The notes: generated by a model not told the origin, from the letters alone. A stretch of DNA of 38,958 nt from Gammaproteobacteria bacterium (GCA_030645995.1 JAUSMU010000125.1:1-38958), one strand, 5' to 3'. Shown: positions 7,924 to 17,507, numbered from the stretch's first letter. A program made the numbers and translations.

Positions 7924-10025
7924 TCGCGGCACTGTTCGCCACCCGGCACCGGCTTCCGGAAGTACTGCAGTCAGAGCGGACGGAGTGCGGGCTTGCCTGC
8001 CTGTCCATGGTGGCGTCGTACTATGGCAAACATATCGATCTGAATACCTTGCGCCGGGACTATGCGGTGTCTGCACGCGGCGCGGGCTTGAATGACCTGT
8101 TGTCGATTGCCAATGCGCTGGGTCTGCAATCCCGGCCACTGCGCCTAGAATGCGACGAACTCGCTCAGCTGCAGTTGCCGGCAATTCTGCACTGGGACAT
8201 GCACCACTTCGTCGTCCTGCGCAGTGTGTCTGCCAAGGGCGTGGTTATTCATGATCCGGCGGTCGGCAGGCGCGAATATTCCCTGCGCGAGCTGGGTCGG
8301 CACTTCACGGGCGTCGCCATCGAGTGCGTGGCTGGCAGGGCTCTGGAGCCCGAGCGGCGGGAGCTGCGGTCGCGGCTGTTCGATCTGTTCAGTCGTTACC
8401 CCGGCTTCAATATGGCGGTCGCGCAGCTCTTCATTCTCTCCCTGCTTCTGCAGCTATCGTCGATCGGCACCGCGTTCTACCTGCAGCTGGTGATAGATGA
8501 GGGCATCACGAAGCTCGACGCCGATTTCCTTGCCATGCTCGCCCTCGGTTTCTTTCTGCTGGCACTGACCAGTGTGGGGATGAGCAGCGCCCGTGCCAGC
8601 GTGCAGCTGTATTTCTCCAATCAACTGGGCTTTCAGATGGCGGGCAACGTATTCCATCATCTGATCACGCTGCCCACGGAATTTTTCGGCAAGCGCCACG
8701 TCGGCGATCTGGTCTCCCGCTTCGGTTCCATTCGCGAAATCCGCAACATCCTGACGGAAGATCTGATTACCGTGGTGCTGGATGGGACACTCGCGTTGCT
8801 GACGCTGCTCGTCATGTTTTACTTCGACGCCGTGCTCGCGGCGGTGGTGCTGACGTTCGTCGTGCTGATAGCGACGCTGCGGCTGGCGATGATTCCGACG
8901 GTCAAATCACTCAGCGAACAGCGCATCGTGGCGGAAGCAAAGTCCAGCACCAGCTTGATGGAAAACATGCGCGCCATCGAGGTCATCAAATTTTATTGTC
9001 GAGAGCTGCCGCGCGCTCTGCTGTGGCGAAATCAGTATGCCGAGCAGGTCAACGCCAATGTGCAGCTGACACGGGTGATGATCCGGATCGATGCCGCGCA
9101 CGGTTTGTTGAGCGGTCTGGAGAATGTGCTGGTGATTTATCTGGCGGCGCTGGCGGTTCTGGAAGGTTCTCTGTCGCTGGGTTTTCTCACCGCGTTCATC
9201 GCCCTGAAGAGCAATTTTTCGTCGTCCATTCGTTCCTTCATCGAGAAACTGGTGCAGATCAGATTGCTGCGCCTGCAATTGGAACGGGTGTCTGACATTA
9301 CCTGCGCCCCACGCGAGTTCGACACGCTGTATCTGCCGAAATTGCGCGTGCCGGTGCAGGGGCGGCTGCAACTGGAAGGGCTGGAATATTGTTATCCGGG
9401 GTGTCGCATACCGGTCTTCCGGGAGGTCGATCTGGAGATCGCGCCGGGGGAGGTTGTCGCTATCACAGGCCCGTCCGGTGTCGGCAAGTCCACGCTGGTG
9501 AAGGTGATGGCGGGGCTGCTGTTGCCGACCTCAGGCGTTGTGCGCGTCGATGGTGTCGACATCCAGGCGTTTGGGCTAAGGCAGTTTCGCACCGCCTGCG
9601 CGGGAGTGCTGCAGAGCGACCAGCTGCTGTCGGGAACTCTGCAGGACAACATCACGCTGTTTGCCGACGAGGTGGATCAGGAGCGCCTGCGGCGGGCCTG
9701 TCGCATGGCGCAGATCGATGAGTTCATCGCCACCTTGCCGATGGGCTGCAACAGCCTGATCGGTGACATGGGCTCCATAATGTCTGCAGGACAGGGGCAG
9801 CGCGTGCTGCTGGCGCGGGCCTTCTATGCGCAGCCGCGCATTCTGTTTCTGGACGAAGCTACTGCCAACCTCGATCTACAGGTCGAGAGTGCAATTCTGA
9901 GGGAGATCCGTGCGCTACAGGTCACGACGGTCATGATCACCCACCGCACGGCACCGCTGGCGATTGCCGACACGGTGTTGTGCTTCAGCGAGGGGCGTCT
10001 GACGAGAAGCAGTGAGCGCCTATGA
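7920..10025 (+). CDS. Peptidase-containing ABC transporter (PCAT; C39 peptidase + TMD + NBD, CvaB/RaxB-like)
   Basis: C39 motif LQSERTECGLACLSMVASYYG, later HHFVVL and IHDPAVG. Walker A GPSGVGKST, signature SAGQGQRVLLARA, Walker B ILFLDEATANLD. GTGA overlap with HlyD gene. Confidence 0.93.
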   Translation: MIAALFATRHRLPEVLQSERTECGLACLSMVASYYGKHIDLNTLRRDYAVSARGAGLNDLLSIANALGLQSRPLRLECDELAQLQLPAILHWDMHHFVVLRSVSAKGVVIHDPAVGRREYSLRELGRHFTGVAIECVAGRALEPERRELRSRLFDLFSRYPGFNMAVAQLFILSLLLQLSSIGTAFYLQLVIDEGITKLDADFLAMLALGFFLLALTSVGMSSARASVQLYFSNQLGFQMAGNVFHHLITLPTEFFGKRHVGDLVSRFGSIREIRNILTEDLITVVLDGTLALLTLLVMFYFDAVLAAVVLTFVVLIATLRLAMIPTVKSLSEQRIVAEAKSSTSLMENMRAIEVIKFYCRELPRALLWRNQYAEQVNANVQLTRVMIRIDAAHGLLSGLENVLVIYLAALAVLEGSLSLGFLTAFIALKSNFSSSIRSFIEKLVQIRLLRLQLERVSDITCAPREFDTLYLPKLRVPVQGRLQLEGLEYCYPGCRIPVFREVDLEIAPGEVVAITGPSGVGKSTLVKVMAGLLLPTSGVVRVDGVDIQAFGLRQFRTACAGVLQSDQLLSGTLQDNITLFADEVDQERLRRACRMAQIDEFIATLPMGCNSLIGDMGSIMSAGQGQRVLLARAFYAQPRILFLDEATANLDLQVESAILREIRALQVTTVMITHRTAPLAIADTVLCFSEGRLTRSSERL

Positions 10026-10062
10026 CCTCGATGACCCAGTAATCTCAAGAACCCCAATGACC

Positions 10063-10701
10063 TCAGCCCTGCGTCTCCTCGACAATCGTCGAGATGGTGT
10101 CCTGATCGTGCACCTGTTTCAGCGCGCCGGTGAAGATGTTGTAGTGCCAACCCTTCAGACACAGCGTGCCAGCCTCCACACGGCTGCGGATCCACGGGTA
10201 GGTCATCAGGTTGCGCAGCGAGTAGCCGACGGCGGCCTGCTCGCAGTGGTTGAAGGTGGCGTAGTCGTTGGGGTCGAGCGTATCCGGGTCGGCCAGGTTG
10301 GCCACCGGAGCGACGATGGACATCCAGCGGGCGATGAAGGTGTCCTGTGGCAGACGCTTGGATTCCATCACCAGCGAGCGGATGCCGCCACATCGGGAGT
10401 GGCCGAGCACGATGATCTCGGGCACTTCCAGCACGGTGATCGCGAATTCCAGCGCAGCGCTAGTGCCGTGGTAAGAACCCTCGATCTCGTAAGGGGGCAC
10501 CAGGTTGGCGACGTTGCGGATGACGAACAGCTCGCCGGGAGCGGTATCGAATATCAGGGCGGGTTCCATGCGGGCGTCACAGCAGGTAATCAGCACGTGA
10601 TTGGGGCGCTGCTGCTCCGCCAGTTGCCGCAATTTTTCCCTGTTCTCGGCAAAATAGCCGTTCTTGAAGCGCTGATAACCAGCGAGAAGTTTGTCGCTCA
10701 T
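10063..10701 (-). CDS. Beta-class carbonic anhydrase
   Basis: CCDARMEP and GHSRCGGI zinc-site motifs. Start at MSDKLLAGYQRF (10701). Confidence 0.93.
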   Translation of the reverse strand: MSDKLLAGYQRFKNGYFAENREKLRQLAEQQRPNHVLITCCDARMEPALIFDTAPGELFVIRNVANLVPPYEIEGSYHGTSAALEFAITVLEVPEIIVLGHSRCGGIRSLVMESKRLPQDTFIARWMSIVAPVANLADPDTLDPNDYATFNHCEQAAVGYSLRNLMTYPWIRSRVEAGTLCLKGWHYNIFTGALKQVHDQDTISTIVEETQG

Positions 10702-10741
10702 AACTTGATACCAAGTGCTGTGTGCTCCCACAGGGGAATTA

Positions 10742-11851
10742 TTACTCCGGCAGGATGCGGATGATGCCATCACCCTCGGTGGCGACGTAGATATAGCCAT
10801 CCGGGCCCTGCTTGATGTTGCGTACGCGGCCGATACCGGGGAACACGTTCTCGCTGGCCACCACGTTGTTGCCGTCCAGCACCAGATGCACCATGTAGCG
10901 GAATTTCAGTGAACCCACCAGCAGGTGGCCCTTCAGGTCCGGTCCGTAGTTGTCACTGGTGATGAAGGCCATGCCGGACGGCGCGATCGATGGGTCCCAG
11001 TAGAAAATGGGCTGTTCGATGCCTTCGCGGCTGGTCGCCACAGCCAGGGGCTGGCCGTTGTAGTCGATGCCGTAGCCGACGATCGGCCAGCCATAGTTCT
11101 TGCCCGGCTGGATGATGTTGATCTCGTCACCGCCCATCGGGCCGTGTTCGTGTTCCCACACCTGACCGGTGGTCGGGTGAAGGGTCAGGCCCTGCGGGTT
11201 GCGGTGGCCGTGCGAGTACACGGCTGTCTTGGCGCCGGGCGTGTTGACGAAGGGGTTGTCGGCCGGAATGCGGCCGTCGTCGTGCAGGCGGTAGATCTTG
11301 CCGCCGTCGCGGTCCAGCTGCTGGGCGTTTTCGAAGTGCGCGCCGCGCTCGCCGATGGAGAAGAACAGGTAGCCATCGTTATCGAAGACGATGCGGCTGC
11401 CGTAGTGCGCACCGCGCTCGGTGTTGCCCTCGCCCTTGTAGAGCACCTGCTGCTCGACCAGGCTGTCGCCCTGCAGTTTGGCGCGCATGATCGCCGTGTG
11501 GCTGCCGGTACCGCCGCCTTCCATGCTGGAATAGGTGATGTAGATCCAGCCATTGTTGGCATAGTCCGGGTGCAGCGCGATGTCGAGCAGGCCGCCTTGA
11601 CCGTTCACATGCACTTCCGGAACGCCGCCCAGCGGAGCGCTAAGCGTGCCTTCATGGACACGGTAGAGCTGGCCGCCACGGTTGGTGACGAGCATGTCGC
11701 CGTCGGGCAGCCAGGTCATGCCCCAGGGCACGTCGATGCCTTCCACGACCTTCTCGGTGCGGAAGCCGGGTTGATTCTGGGCGATGGCGGCACTGAAGGG
11801 AATGGCGACCGCCAACAGTATCGCAGTCAGACAGCTCGTCAGAGTTTTCAT
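10742..11851 (-). CDS. PQQ-dependent sugar (aldose) dehydrogenase family protein, YliI-like, exported
   Basis: Signal peptide; VPWGMTWLPDGDMLVTNRGGQLYRV, GGLLDIALHPDY, SHGHRNPQGL, GDEINIIQPGKNYGWP. Confidence 0.92.
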   Translation of the reverse strand: MKTLTSCLTAILLAVAIPFSAAIAQNQPGFRTEKVVEGIDVPWGMTWLPDGDMLVTNRGGQLYRVHEGTLSAPLGGVPEVHVNGQGGLLDIALHPDYANNGWIYITYSSMEGGGTGSHTAIMRAKLQGDSLVEQQVLYKGEGNTERGAHYGSRIVFDNDGYLFFSIGERGAHFENAQQLDRDGGKIYRLHDDGRIPADNPFVNTPGAKTAVYSHGHRNPQGLTLHPTTGQVWEHEHGPMGGDEINIIQPGKNYGWPIVGYGIDYNGQPLAVATSREGIEQPIFYWDPSIAPSGMAFITSDNYGPDLKGHLLVGSLKFRYMVHLVLDGNNVVASENVFPGIGRVRNIKQGPDGYIYVATEGDGIIRILPE

Positions 11852-11953
11852 GTCGGGTTCCTGGATTTATCGAGTGTATATGCCGATGGGCATTGTATCC
11901 AAAGCCGTCTGGGCTGGCAGCAACAAACTTGTGTGCCTCTGTGCCTTGTGCCT

Positions 11954-12055
11954 TGTGGGAGCGTACCCAGAGGGCATAAAGGCCTGCCCGCGATTGCTCT
12001 GGTGCGAGACCCCAATCGCGAGCAGGCCTTTATGCCCTTTGGGTACGCTCCCACA
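11954..12055. repeat. Long inverted repeat of the REP-like family (two-arm element)
   Basis: Arms 11954-11996 and 12013-12055, 43 nt each, 41/43 complementary, 16-nt loop. Core TGTGGGAGCGTACCC(A)GAGGGCATAAAGGCC. Confidence 0.9.
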
Positions 12056-12086
12056 CTCTTCATATTTGCAGTGTTGCGACATCCTT

Positions 12087-13067
12087 TCAGCAAGGAGTGA
12101 GCAGCGGTCGCCCCGCGAAATATGCCGCCAGATTGTCCAGCACCAGCTGTCCCATGGCGCGCCGCGTCTCCACGGTAGCACTGCCGATGTGCGGAAACAG
12201 CACCACGTTCGACATGCCGAGCAGGGCCTCGGGGACGCGCGGTTCACTGGCGTAGACATCGAGGCCCGCACCGGCAATCACGCCCTGTTGCAATGCGGCG
12301 ACGAGGTCCGCCTCGTCTACGCTGCTGCCACGGCCGACATTGATGAAGATGCCCTGCGGGCCCAGCTGACGAAACACCTCCATGTTGAGCATCTTGCTGG
12401 TGGCCGCGCCACCGGGGAGCATGCACAGGAGGATGTCACTGGTCTGCGCCAGCGCCGGGAGAGACTCGCAGTAGCGCCAGGGCAGGGGTTTCGGCTGGCG
12501 GTTGTGGTAGGCGATCTGCATCTTGAAGGCGGCGGCGCGATTGGCGATCTCTTCGCCGATGGCGCCCAGGCCGACGATGCCGAGGGTCTTGCCAGCCAGG
12601 CTGCTGGAGAACGGGAACGGCGCCTGCAGCCAGTGGCCGTCACGCACATGGCGGTCGGCATTGATCAGGTTGCGCGAGGTGGCCAGCACCAAGGCCATGG
12701 CGAGGTCTGCCACGGCGTCGTTGAGCACGCCGGGAGTGTTGGTCACGTGGATGCCGCGTGCGCGGGTGATGCCGAAGTCGATGCCGTCGGTGCCGACGCC
12801 AAAGCAGCTGATGAGCCGCAGCTTTGGCAGTTGATAGATCAGCGGATTGGTCGCCCAGGACGCAGTGGCCACGGCCTCGCAAACCGGTGCTAGGCGGGCG
12901 ATCAGCGCCTGCTGTTCCTGCGGGTTTTCCAGCAGCCAGAGCTTGTGAGTCTGATATTGCTCATCCAGCTTCGCCAGCGTCTCCGGATGGAAGCTGTTGG
13001 CGACCAGCAGCGGCGGTTTCCGGGCAGCTTGTTGCGGGGCGTGTTGTTGGGTGTCTGGTGTCGTCAT
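12087..13067 (-). CDS. 2-hydroxyacid dehydrogenase (D-isomer specific, NAD-binding)
   Basis: GKTLGIVGLGAIGEEIANR, FINVGRGSSVDEADLVAAL, AGLDVYASEP, VVLFPHIGSAT. Start at MTTPDTQQ (13067); the longer ORF extension is not supported. Confidence 0.92.
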   Translation of the reverse strand: MTTPDTQQHAPQQAARKPPLLVANSFHPETLAKLDEQYQTHKLWLLENPQEQQALIARLAPVCEAVATASWATNPLIYQLPKLRLISCFGVGTDGIDFGITRARGIHVTNTPGVLNDAVADLAMALVLATSRNLINADRHVRDGHWLQAPFPFSSSLAGKTLGIVGLGAIGEEIANRAAAFKMQIAYHNRQPKPLPWRYCESLPALAQTSDILLCMLPGGAATSKMLNMEVFRQLGPQGIFINVGRGSSVDEADLVAALQQGVIAGAGLDVYASEPRVPEALLGMSNVVLFPHIGSATVETRRAMGQLVLDNLAAYFAGRPLLTPC

Positions 13068-13203
13068 GGCGGCGATTCTAGCACGCTCTTTGCGACAATC
13101 TGCCGCAGTTTGTGGCTCGGCAATCGAGAAGGATTCGTATACACTGGCTCGCAGATGGACACAAAAGACAGACACCGAACCCAACGAAGACCGAGGTGAC
13201 ACC

Positions 13204-13617
13204 ATGAAGAGATTTACCCTGTTGCAGGGCCTGGCCGCTGCACTGCTGATGCTGGTCATGAACAGCACAGCATTCGCCCACAGTGCGATGAGCAGCTCTG
13301 TTCCCGGCAACGGCCAGACTGTGTCGACTCCGGAGATGTTGATGATGCATTTCAACGGCAACGTGCGGCTGGTGCGCCTGACCGTGACCGGTGACAGCGG
13401 CGTCGTCGATGTCGGTTTCGTCCCCGTTGCTGAAGCCAACATGATGTTCCATGTGCCGATGCCGCCCCTGGTCGCCGGTGCTTACCGCGTCAACTGGACA
13501 GTGATCGGTGAAGACGGCCACTCCGTCAGCGAAGACTTCCGCTTCACCGTGGACCCCAATGCCCCTGCAGCCGTCATGACTGAACACGGCGCCGGTGGCG
13601 GAGACCACGTACACTGA
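13204..13617 (+). CDS. copC: CopC domain-containing copper resistance protein
   Basis: Signal peptide ending AFAHSAMSSSVPGNGQTV, then CopC-like fold sequence ending GAYRVNWTVIGEDGHSVSEDFRFTV. Confidence 0.88.
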   Translation: MKRFTLLQGLAAALLMLVMNSTAFAHSAMSSSVPGNGQTVSTPEMLMMHFNGNVRLVRLTVTGDSGVVDVGFVPVAEANMMFHVPMPPLVAGAYRVNWTVIGEDGHSVSEDFRFTVDPNAPAAVMTEHGAGGGDHVH

Positions 13618-14525
13618 TGCCGTTTGCCGCCGGTCCCTGGGAGCTGGCCATCGTACTCGCCAAGGTGCTGAGTTACGCGGGCCTCGCCAGCCTCACCGGC
13701 GGTTTTCTGATTTTCTGGCTGGGCAGTGAAAGCACTGCCTCTCGCCGCCATCTCCTCAATTTCATGCTACTGGCCAGTGTGGTCGGCGCTCTTTCTGTCG
13801 TGGTGTTTTTCCTGCTGCAGGTCGGCATCGTCAACCAGAACGGCATCGCGGGCATGTTCGACAGCTTCATGGCAGGGCTGGTGCTGCAGTCACCGATCGG
13901 TTATGGCAGTGGCTTGAAGCTGGCCGGCTTCTTGGTGGCTGCCGTTGCGCTGTGGCTGTCCAGGCCGACTCTGCTGTCCACGCAGGATGCGGTGAGATTC
14001 CCAACCGTGCTGAACGTCGGCGCGCCGCTGGCGATCGCCTTGTTTGCAGCCTCTTTTGCCGTGCTCGGCCACGTCGCGAGCCTCGGCGTGCTGGCCTGGG
14101 CCGCCATCGCCGTGCATATCTGTGCCATGGGACTGTGGATTGGCGCGCTGTATCCGCTGCACACGCTTTGCCAGCGCGAACCGGCCGCAACGCTGCAGCC
14201 GCTACTGCACACCTTCGGTCAGATCGGCTGGGTGCTGATTGGCAGCCTGCTCGTGGCGGGAACGTACCTGCTGACGCAACTGCTGGCGACGCCCGCAGAT
14301 CTCATCAGTAAACCGTATGGTTTTCTGCTGATCGCTAAACTGTTGCTGGTCCTCTGCCTGCTGGGCTTGGCCGCGCTCAACAAATTCCGCCTGGTGTCGG
14401 CAATGGCGAATGCCGGGGCTGGCGCCCTGCAACGCTCCATTCGCGGGGAGCTGGTTCTTGCCCTGCTGATTCTTTTGCTGACCGCCTGTCTGACCACTTT
14501 CACCGGGCCGACGCATCTGCCGTAG
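13617..14525 (+). CDS. copD: CopD family copper resistance membrane protein
   Basis: Multi-TM protein with HICAMGLWIGALYPL and FGQIGWVLIGSLLVAGTYLL, immediately following copC (TGATG overlap). Confidence 0.85.
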   Translation: MPFAAGPWELAIVLAKVLSYAGLASLTGGFLIFWLGSESTASRRHLLNFMLLASVVGALSVVVFFLLQVGIVNQNGIAGMFDSFMAGLVLQSPIGYGSGLKLAGFLVAAVALWLSRPTLLSTQDAVRFPTVLNVGAPLAIALFAASFAVLGHVASLGVLAWAAIAVHICAMGLWIGALYPLHTLCQREPAATLQPLLHTFGQIGWVLIGSLLVAGTYLLTQLLATPADLISKPYGFLLIAKLLLVLCLLGLAALNKFRLVSAMANAGAGALQRSIRGELVLALLILLLTACLTTFTGPTHLP

Positions 14526-14627
14526 TGAAGGCAGGGCAATAGCCACACAGCGACGCGTCCCGCATTTTTGGAATCATTTGCAAAAAAATTTTGTAAAACA
14601 TCAAGGGTTTGAATAGACTTTCAAGCA

Positions 14628-16289
14628 ATGAGCGACTTTGAAATTCTATATACCGCCGTCGGTGGTCTGGGGCTGTTTTTCCTGGGCCTGAAACTCTTGT
14701 CGAGCGCGTTGCAATCCAGTGGCGGCGATATCATTCGCAACATCCTGGCCACCGCGAGTGGCAATCGGGTGATGGCGCTCCTCGCCGGTCTCGGCATCAC
14801 CGCGTTCGTACAATCCAGCAGTATATCCACGGTGATGACAGTCGGTCTGGTCAACGCCGGCGTGCTCGAACTTAAATACTCCCTCGCAGTCATTCTCGGC
14901 TCCAACATCGGGGCGACGATTTCCGGCTGGATACTCGCGCTCGATCTCGGCAGATACGGTCTGCTGCTGATCGCGGTCGGCGCTTATCCGATGCTGGCAG
15001 GTAACAGCAATGGCGTGGTGGCCGCAGGCAAGGGTCTGCTGGCGCTGGGATTGTTGTTTACCGCTCTCGATTTCATGAGTGTGGCATTCGAGCCCTTGCG
15101 ACAGCATCAAGGCTTCCTCGCTTACATGCATCTCATCGATGCGGAATCCTTCGGTACGCTGCTCGCTTGTGTGATCCTTGGCGTCCTTCTCACCATGCTG
15201 ATCCGCAACAGCACCGCGATGCTGGCGATCACATTGACGCTGGCGACCACGGGCGTTATCGATTTCAACACGTCGCTTGGCCTGATTATTGGTATGAATC
15301 TCGGCGCAGCCCTGATCGCGCAGATGGCCGCGCGTGAAGCCAGCACCTCGGCCCTGCGGGTTGCGCGCGCCAACGTCCTGTTCAATGTACTTGGAGCGCT
15401 GCTCGCGATCGTGTTGTTCCCGCTGTTCATCGATCTGGTGGATGCGCTGGTGGCGGGCGATCCGGATATGCAACTGCTGTCAGGTGAGCGATCCAACATC
15501 GCCTGGCATATCGCCATGGCGCACACGATATTCAACCTGCTCGTTGCTCTGGTGTGGATGCCACTGCTCGACTATCTGACGAAACTGTTGGAGTGGCTGA
15601 TCCCACAACAGGTCGACGCAGAGGTCCACAGGGTCAAGTATCTGAATCAGCGCGCGACGCTGGCGCCCGAGGTCGCGCTGCAGCAGGCTGATCTGGAAAT
15701 GGACAACCTCATCGAGATCACCCGCCAGATGTTCAACCTGACGCGCACTTACGCGACAGGGGAGAAGGCCGACAAGGAGTGCTTCGACCGCATCTATGCG
15801 TATGAGGATGTCACGGATTCCATCGAGGAGGAGATGATTACCTTCATCACCAAGGTGCTGGCCACGTCGGTTACACAGGCCCAGTCGTCGCGCGCCTATG
15901 GTCTTATCCGCATGGCCGATGAGCTGGAGAGCATTGCCGACTGTCTGGAGTCTTTCTGCATCTACCGCACCCGCCTCTTCAAACAACATGAGACGCTGAG
16001 TGCAGATGCGTGGAACGACCTCATGGCCTATTTCAACGATGTCGATTCATTTGTGGGACGCGTGGTCGGCGCACGTCGCAAGCGCGCGGACTCCACCCGC
16101 ATCACCCACCTGATGGAGGAAGGCAAACGCCTGAACCGGATGGCGAACACCATGCGGGATCGGCATCTGGAGAGACTCAGGGATGGCACCTGCATGGCCC
16201 TGCCCGCGCAGACCTACAGCGACATGTTTGTGTCCATGCGCCGCATCAAGAACCACGCGATCAATATCCTCGAAACCTACGCCAACTGA
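14628..16289 (+). CDS. Na/Pi cotransporter family protein with C-terminal PhoU-like domain
   Basis: GGLGLFFLGLKLLSSALQ, FVQSSSISTVMTVGLVNAG, ILGSNIGATISGW repeats; helical C-terminal PhoU-like region. Confidence 0.93.
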   Translation: MSDFEILYTAVGGLGLFFLGLKLLSSALQSSGGDIIRNILATASGNRVMALLAGLGITAFVQSSSISTVMTVGLVNAGVLELKYSLAVILGSNIGATISGWILALDLGRYGLLLIAVGAYPMLAGNSNGVVAAGKGLLALGLLFTALDFMSVAFEPLRQHQGFLAYMHLIDAESFGTLLACVILGVLLTMLIRNSTAMLAITLTLATTGVIDFNTSLGLIIGMNLGAALIAQMAAREASTSALRVARANVLFNVLGALLAIVLFPLFIDLVDALVAGDPDMQLLSGERSNIAWHIAMAHTIFNLLVALVWMPLLDYLTKLLEWLIPQQVDAEVHRVKYLNQRATLAPEVALQQADLEMDNLIEITRQMFNLTRTYATGEKADKECFDRIYAYEDVTDSIEEEMITFITKVLATSVTQAQSSRAYGLIRMADELESIADCLESFCIYRTRLFKQHETLSADAWNDLMAYFNDVDSFVGRVVGARRKRADSTRITHLMEEGKRLNRMANTMRDRHLERLRDGTCMALPAQTYSDMFVSMRRIKNHAINILETYAN

Positions 16290-16319
16290 GCCAACTGACC
16301 CCAAATTTCACAGTCACAC

Positions 16320-17507
16320 TCAGTGGGCGGCGTCCACCGGCACCAGCAGCCGAAAGCTCAGCAATGAGATCGCGGCCGCCGCCAGCATCAGCACCAGCAT
16401 CGGGTAGACCGTTCCGTTGAAGATCAGCGCCACCGTCTGTGCCGCCACCGCCGAGAACCCCATCTGCATGAAGCCCGTGAGCCCCGAAGCACTGCCCGCC
16501 ATGTGTGGCGCCGCGTTGATGGCACCCGCCTGCGCGTTGGGCAGCGTGATGCCGTTGCCGAAGATCGCCAGCGCAATCGGCAGGAACAGCGCCGCCGGGT
16601 GATGCAATCCGAACAGTTGCAGGACAATGGCGAGGCTGATGCCAGCCAGCGAAATTTGCGAACCGTAATCGATCATGCGCTGAATGCCGAACTTGCGCCC
16701 GTAGTAGCGCGTCACGTAATTGCCGATCATGAAGCCCAGCGGAATCATGATGAAGTAGTAGCCGTACTCCGTGGCCGGTCGCTCGAACACGCTGACCATG
16801 ATCTCCGGCGCGGCGGAAATGAAACTGAAGAACACCACCGATACGAATGCCACGCTCAGCGAGTAACCCTGAAAGACCCGCACACGCATCAACGCGTTAT
16901 AGCAGCGCAGCATGTCGCCGACGCCAGTGAAGATCGTCGGCTCGCGCAGCGTCTCCGGTAATGCATAAAACAGCATGCCGAGCAGCAGCGCGCTGATGAT
17001 CGCCACGAGTATGAACACCGAATGCCAGTCCAGCCGCACCATCAGCTCGCCACCCACGGCGGGCGACAGCATGGGCATCACCACCATCACCATGACCAGC
17101 GTGGCGATCACCGAAGCAGCCTCGCGCGCGTCATAGACATCGCGCACGATCGCGCGTGCCACCACCATGCCTACAGCGCCACCGGCAGCCTGCACGATGC
17201 GGCCGGCAATCAGCAGTTCGATGCTGGGCGCCAGTACGCACAGGATGGAGCCGATGATGGTGATGATCATCCCGGCCATCAAGACCGGCTTGCGTCCGTA
17301 GCGGTCCGAGAGCGGGCCATAGGCGAGCGTAGCGACGGCAATCGCCGCCATCGATAGGCTGAGCGTCAGTTGCGCCACCGCCGCGCTGACCGCGAAACTC
17401 TCCTTGATAATGGGGATTGCGGGCAACAGGATCTGCATGGCGACGGGGCCGAGTGCCGAGACCATGGCCAGCAGCAGGATGAGTCCTTTGGAGAGGTGGG
17501 TGGTCAT
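16320..17507 (-). CDS. MFS transporter, Bcr/CflA-like multidrug efflux
   Basis: YGPLSDRYGRKPVLMAGMII MFS motif, 12-TM pattern, LPNAQAGAINAAPHMAGSASGL. Confidence 0.9.
   Translation of the reverse strand: MTTHLSKGLILLLAMVSALGPVAMQILLPAIPIIKESFAVSAAVAQLTLSLSMAAIAVATLAYGPLSDRYGRKPVLMAGMIITIIGSILCVLAPSIELLIAGRIVQAAGGAVGMVVARAIVRDVYDAREAASVIATLVMVMVVMPMLSPAVGGELMVRLDWHSVFILVAIISALLLGMLFYALPETLREPTIFTGVGDMLRCYNALMRVRVFQGYSLSVAFVSVVFFSFISAAPEIMVSVFERPATEYGYYFIMIPLGFMIGNYVTRYYGRKFGIQRMIDYGSQISLAGISLAIVLQLFGLHHPAALFLPIALAIFGNGITLPNAQAGAINAAPHMAGSASGLTGFMQMGFSAVAAQTVALIFNGTVYPMLVLMLAAAAISLLSFRLLVPVDAAH

Noticed and set aside
10728-10741. CTCCCACAGGGG as a fifth REP-like copy
   Set aside because: Only about 12 nt match the REP end; too short to distinguish from chance, possibly a decayed remnant.
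11954-12055. CRISPR-like or tRNA-like reading of the strong palindrome
   Set aside because: Only one inverted pair with no spacer array, and no cloverleaf or anticodon structure; matches the dispersed REP-like family instead.
10925-12100. 391-aa + strand ORF
   Set aside because: Antisense to the sugar dehydrogenase and runs through the REP-like inverted repeat; no recognisable domain.
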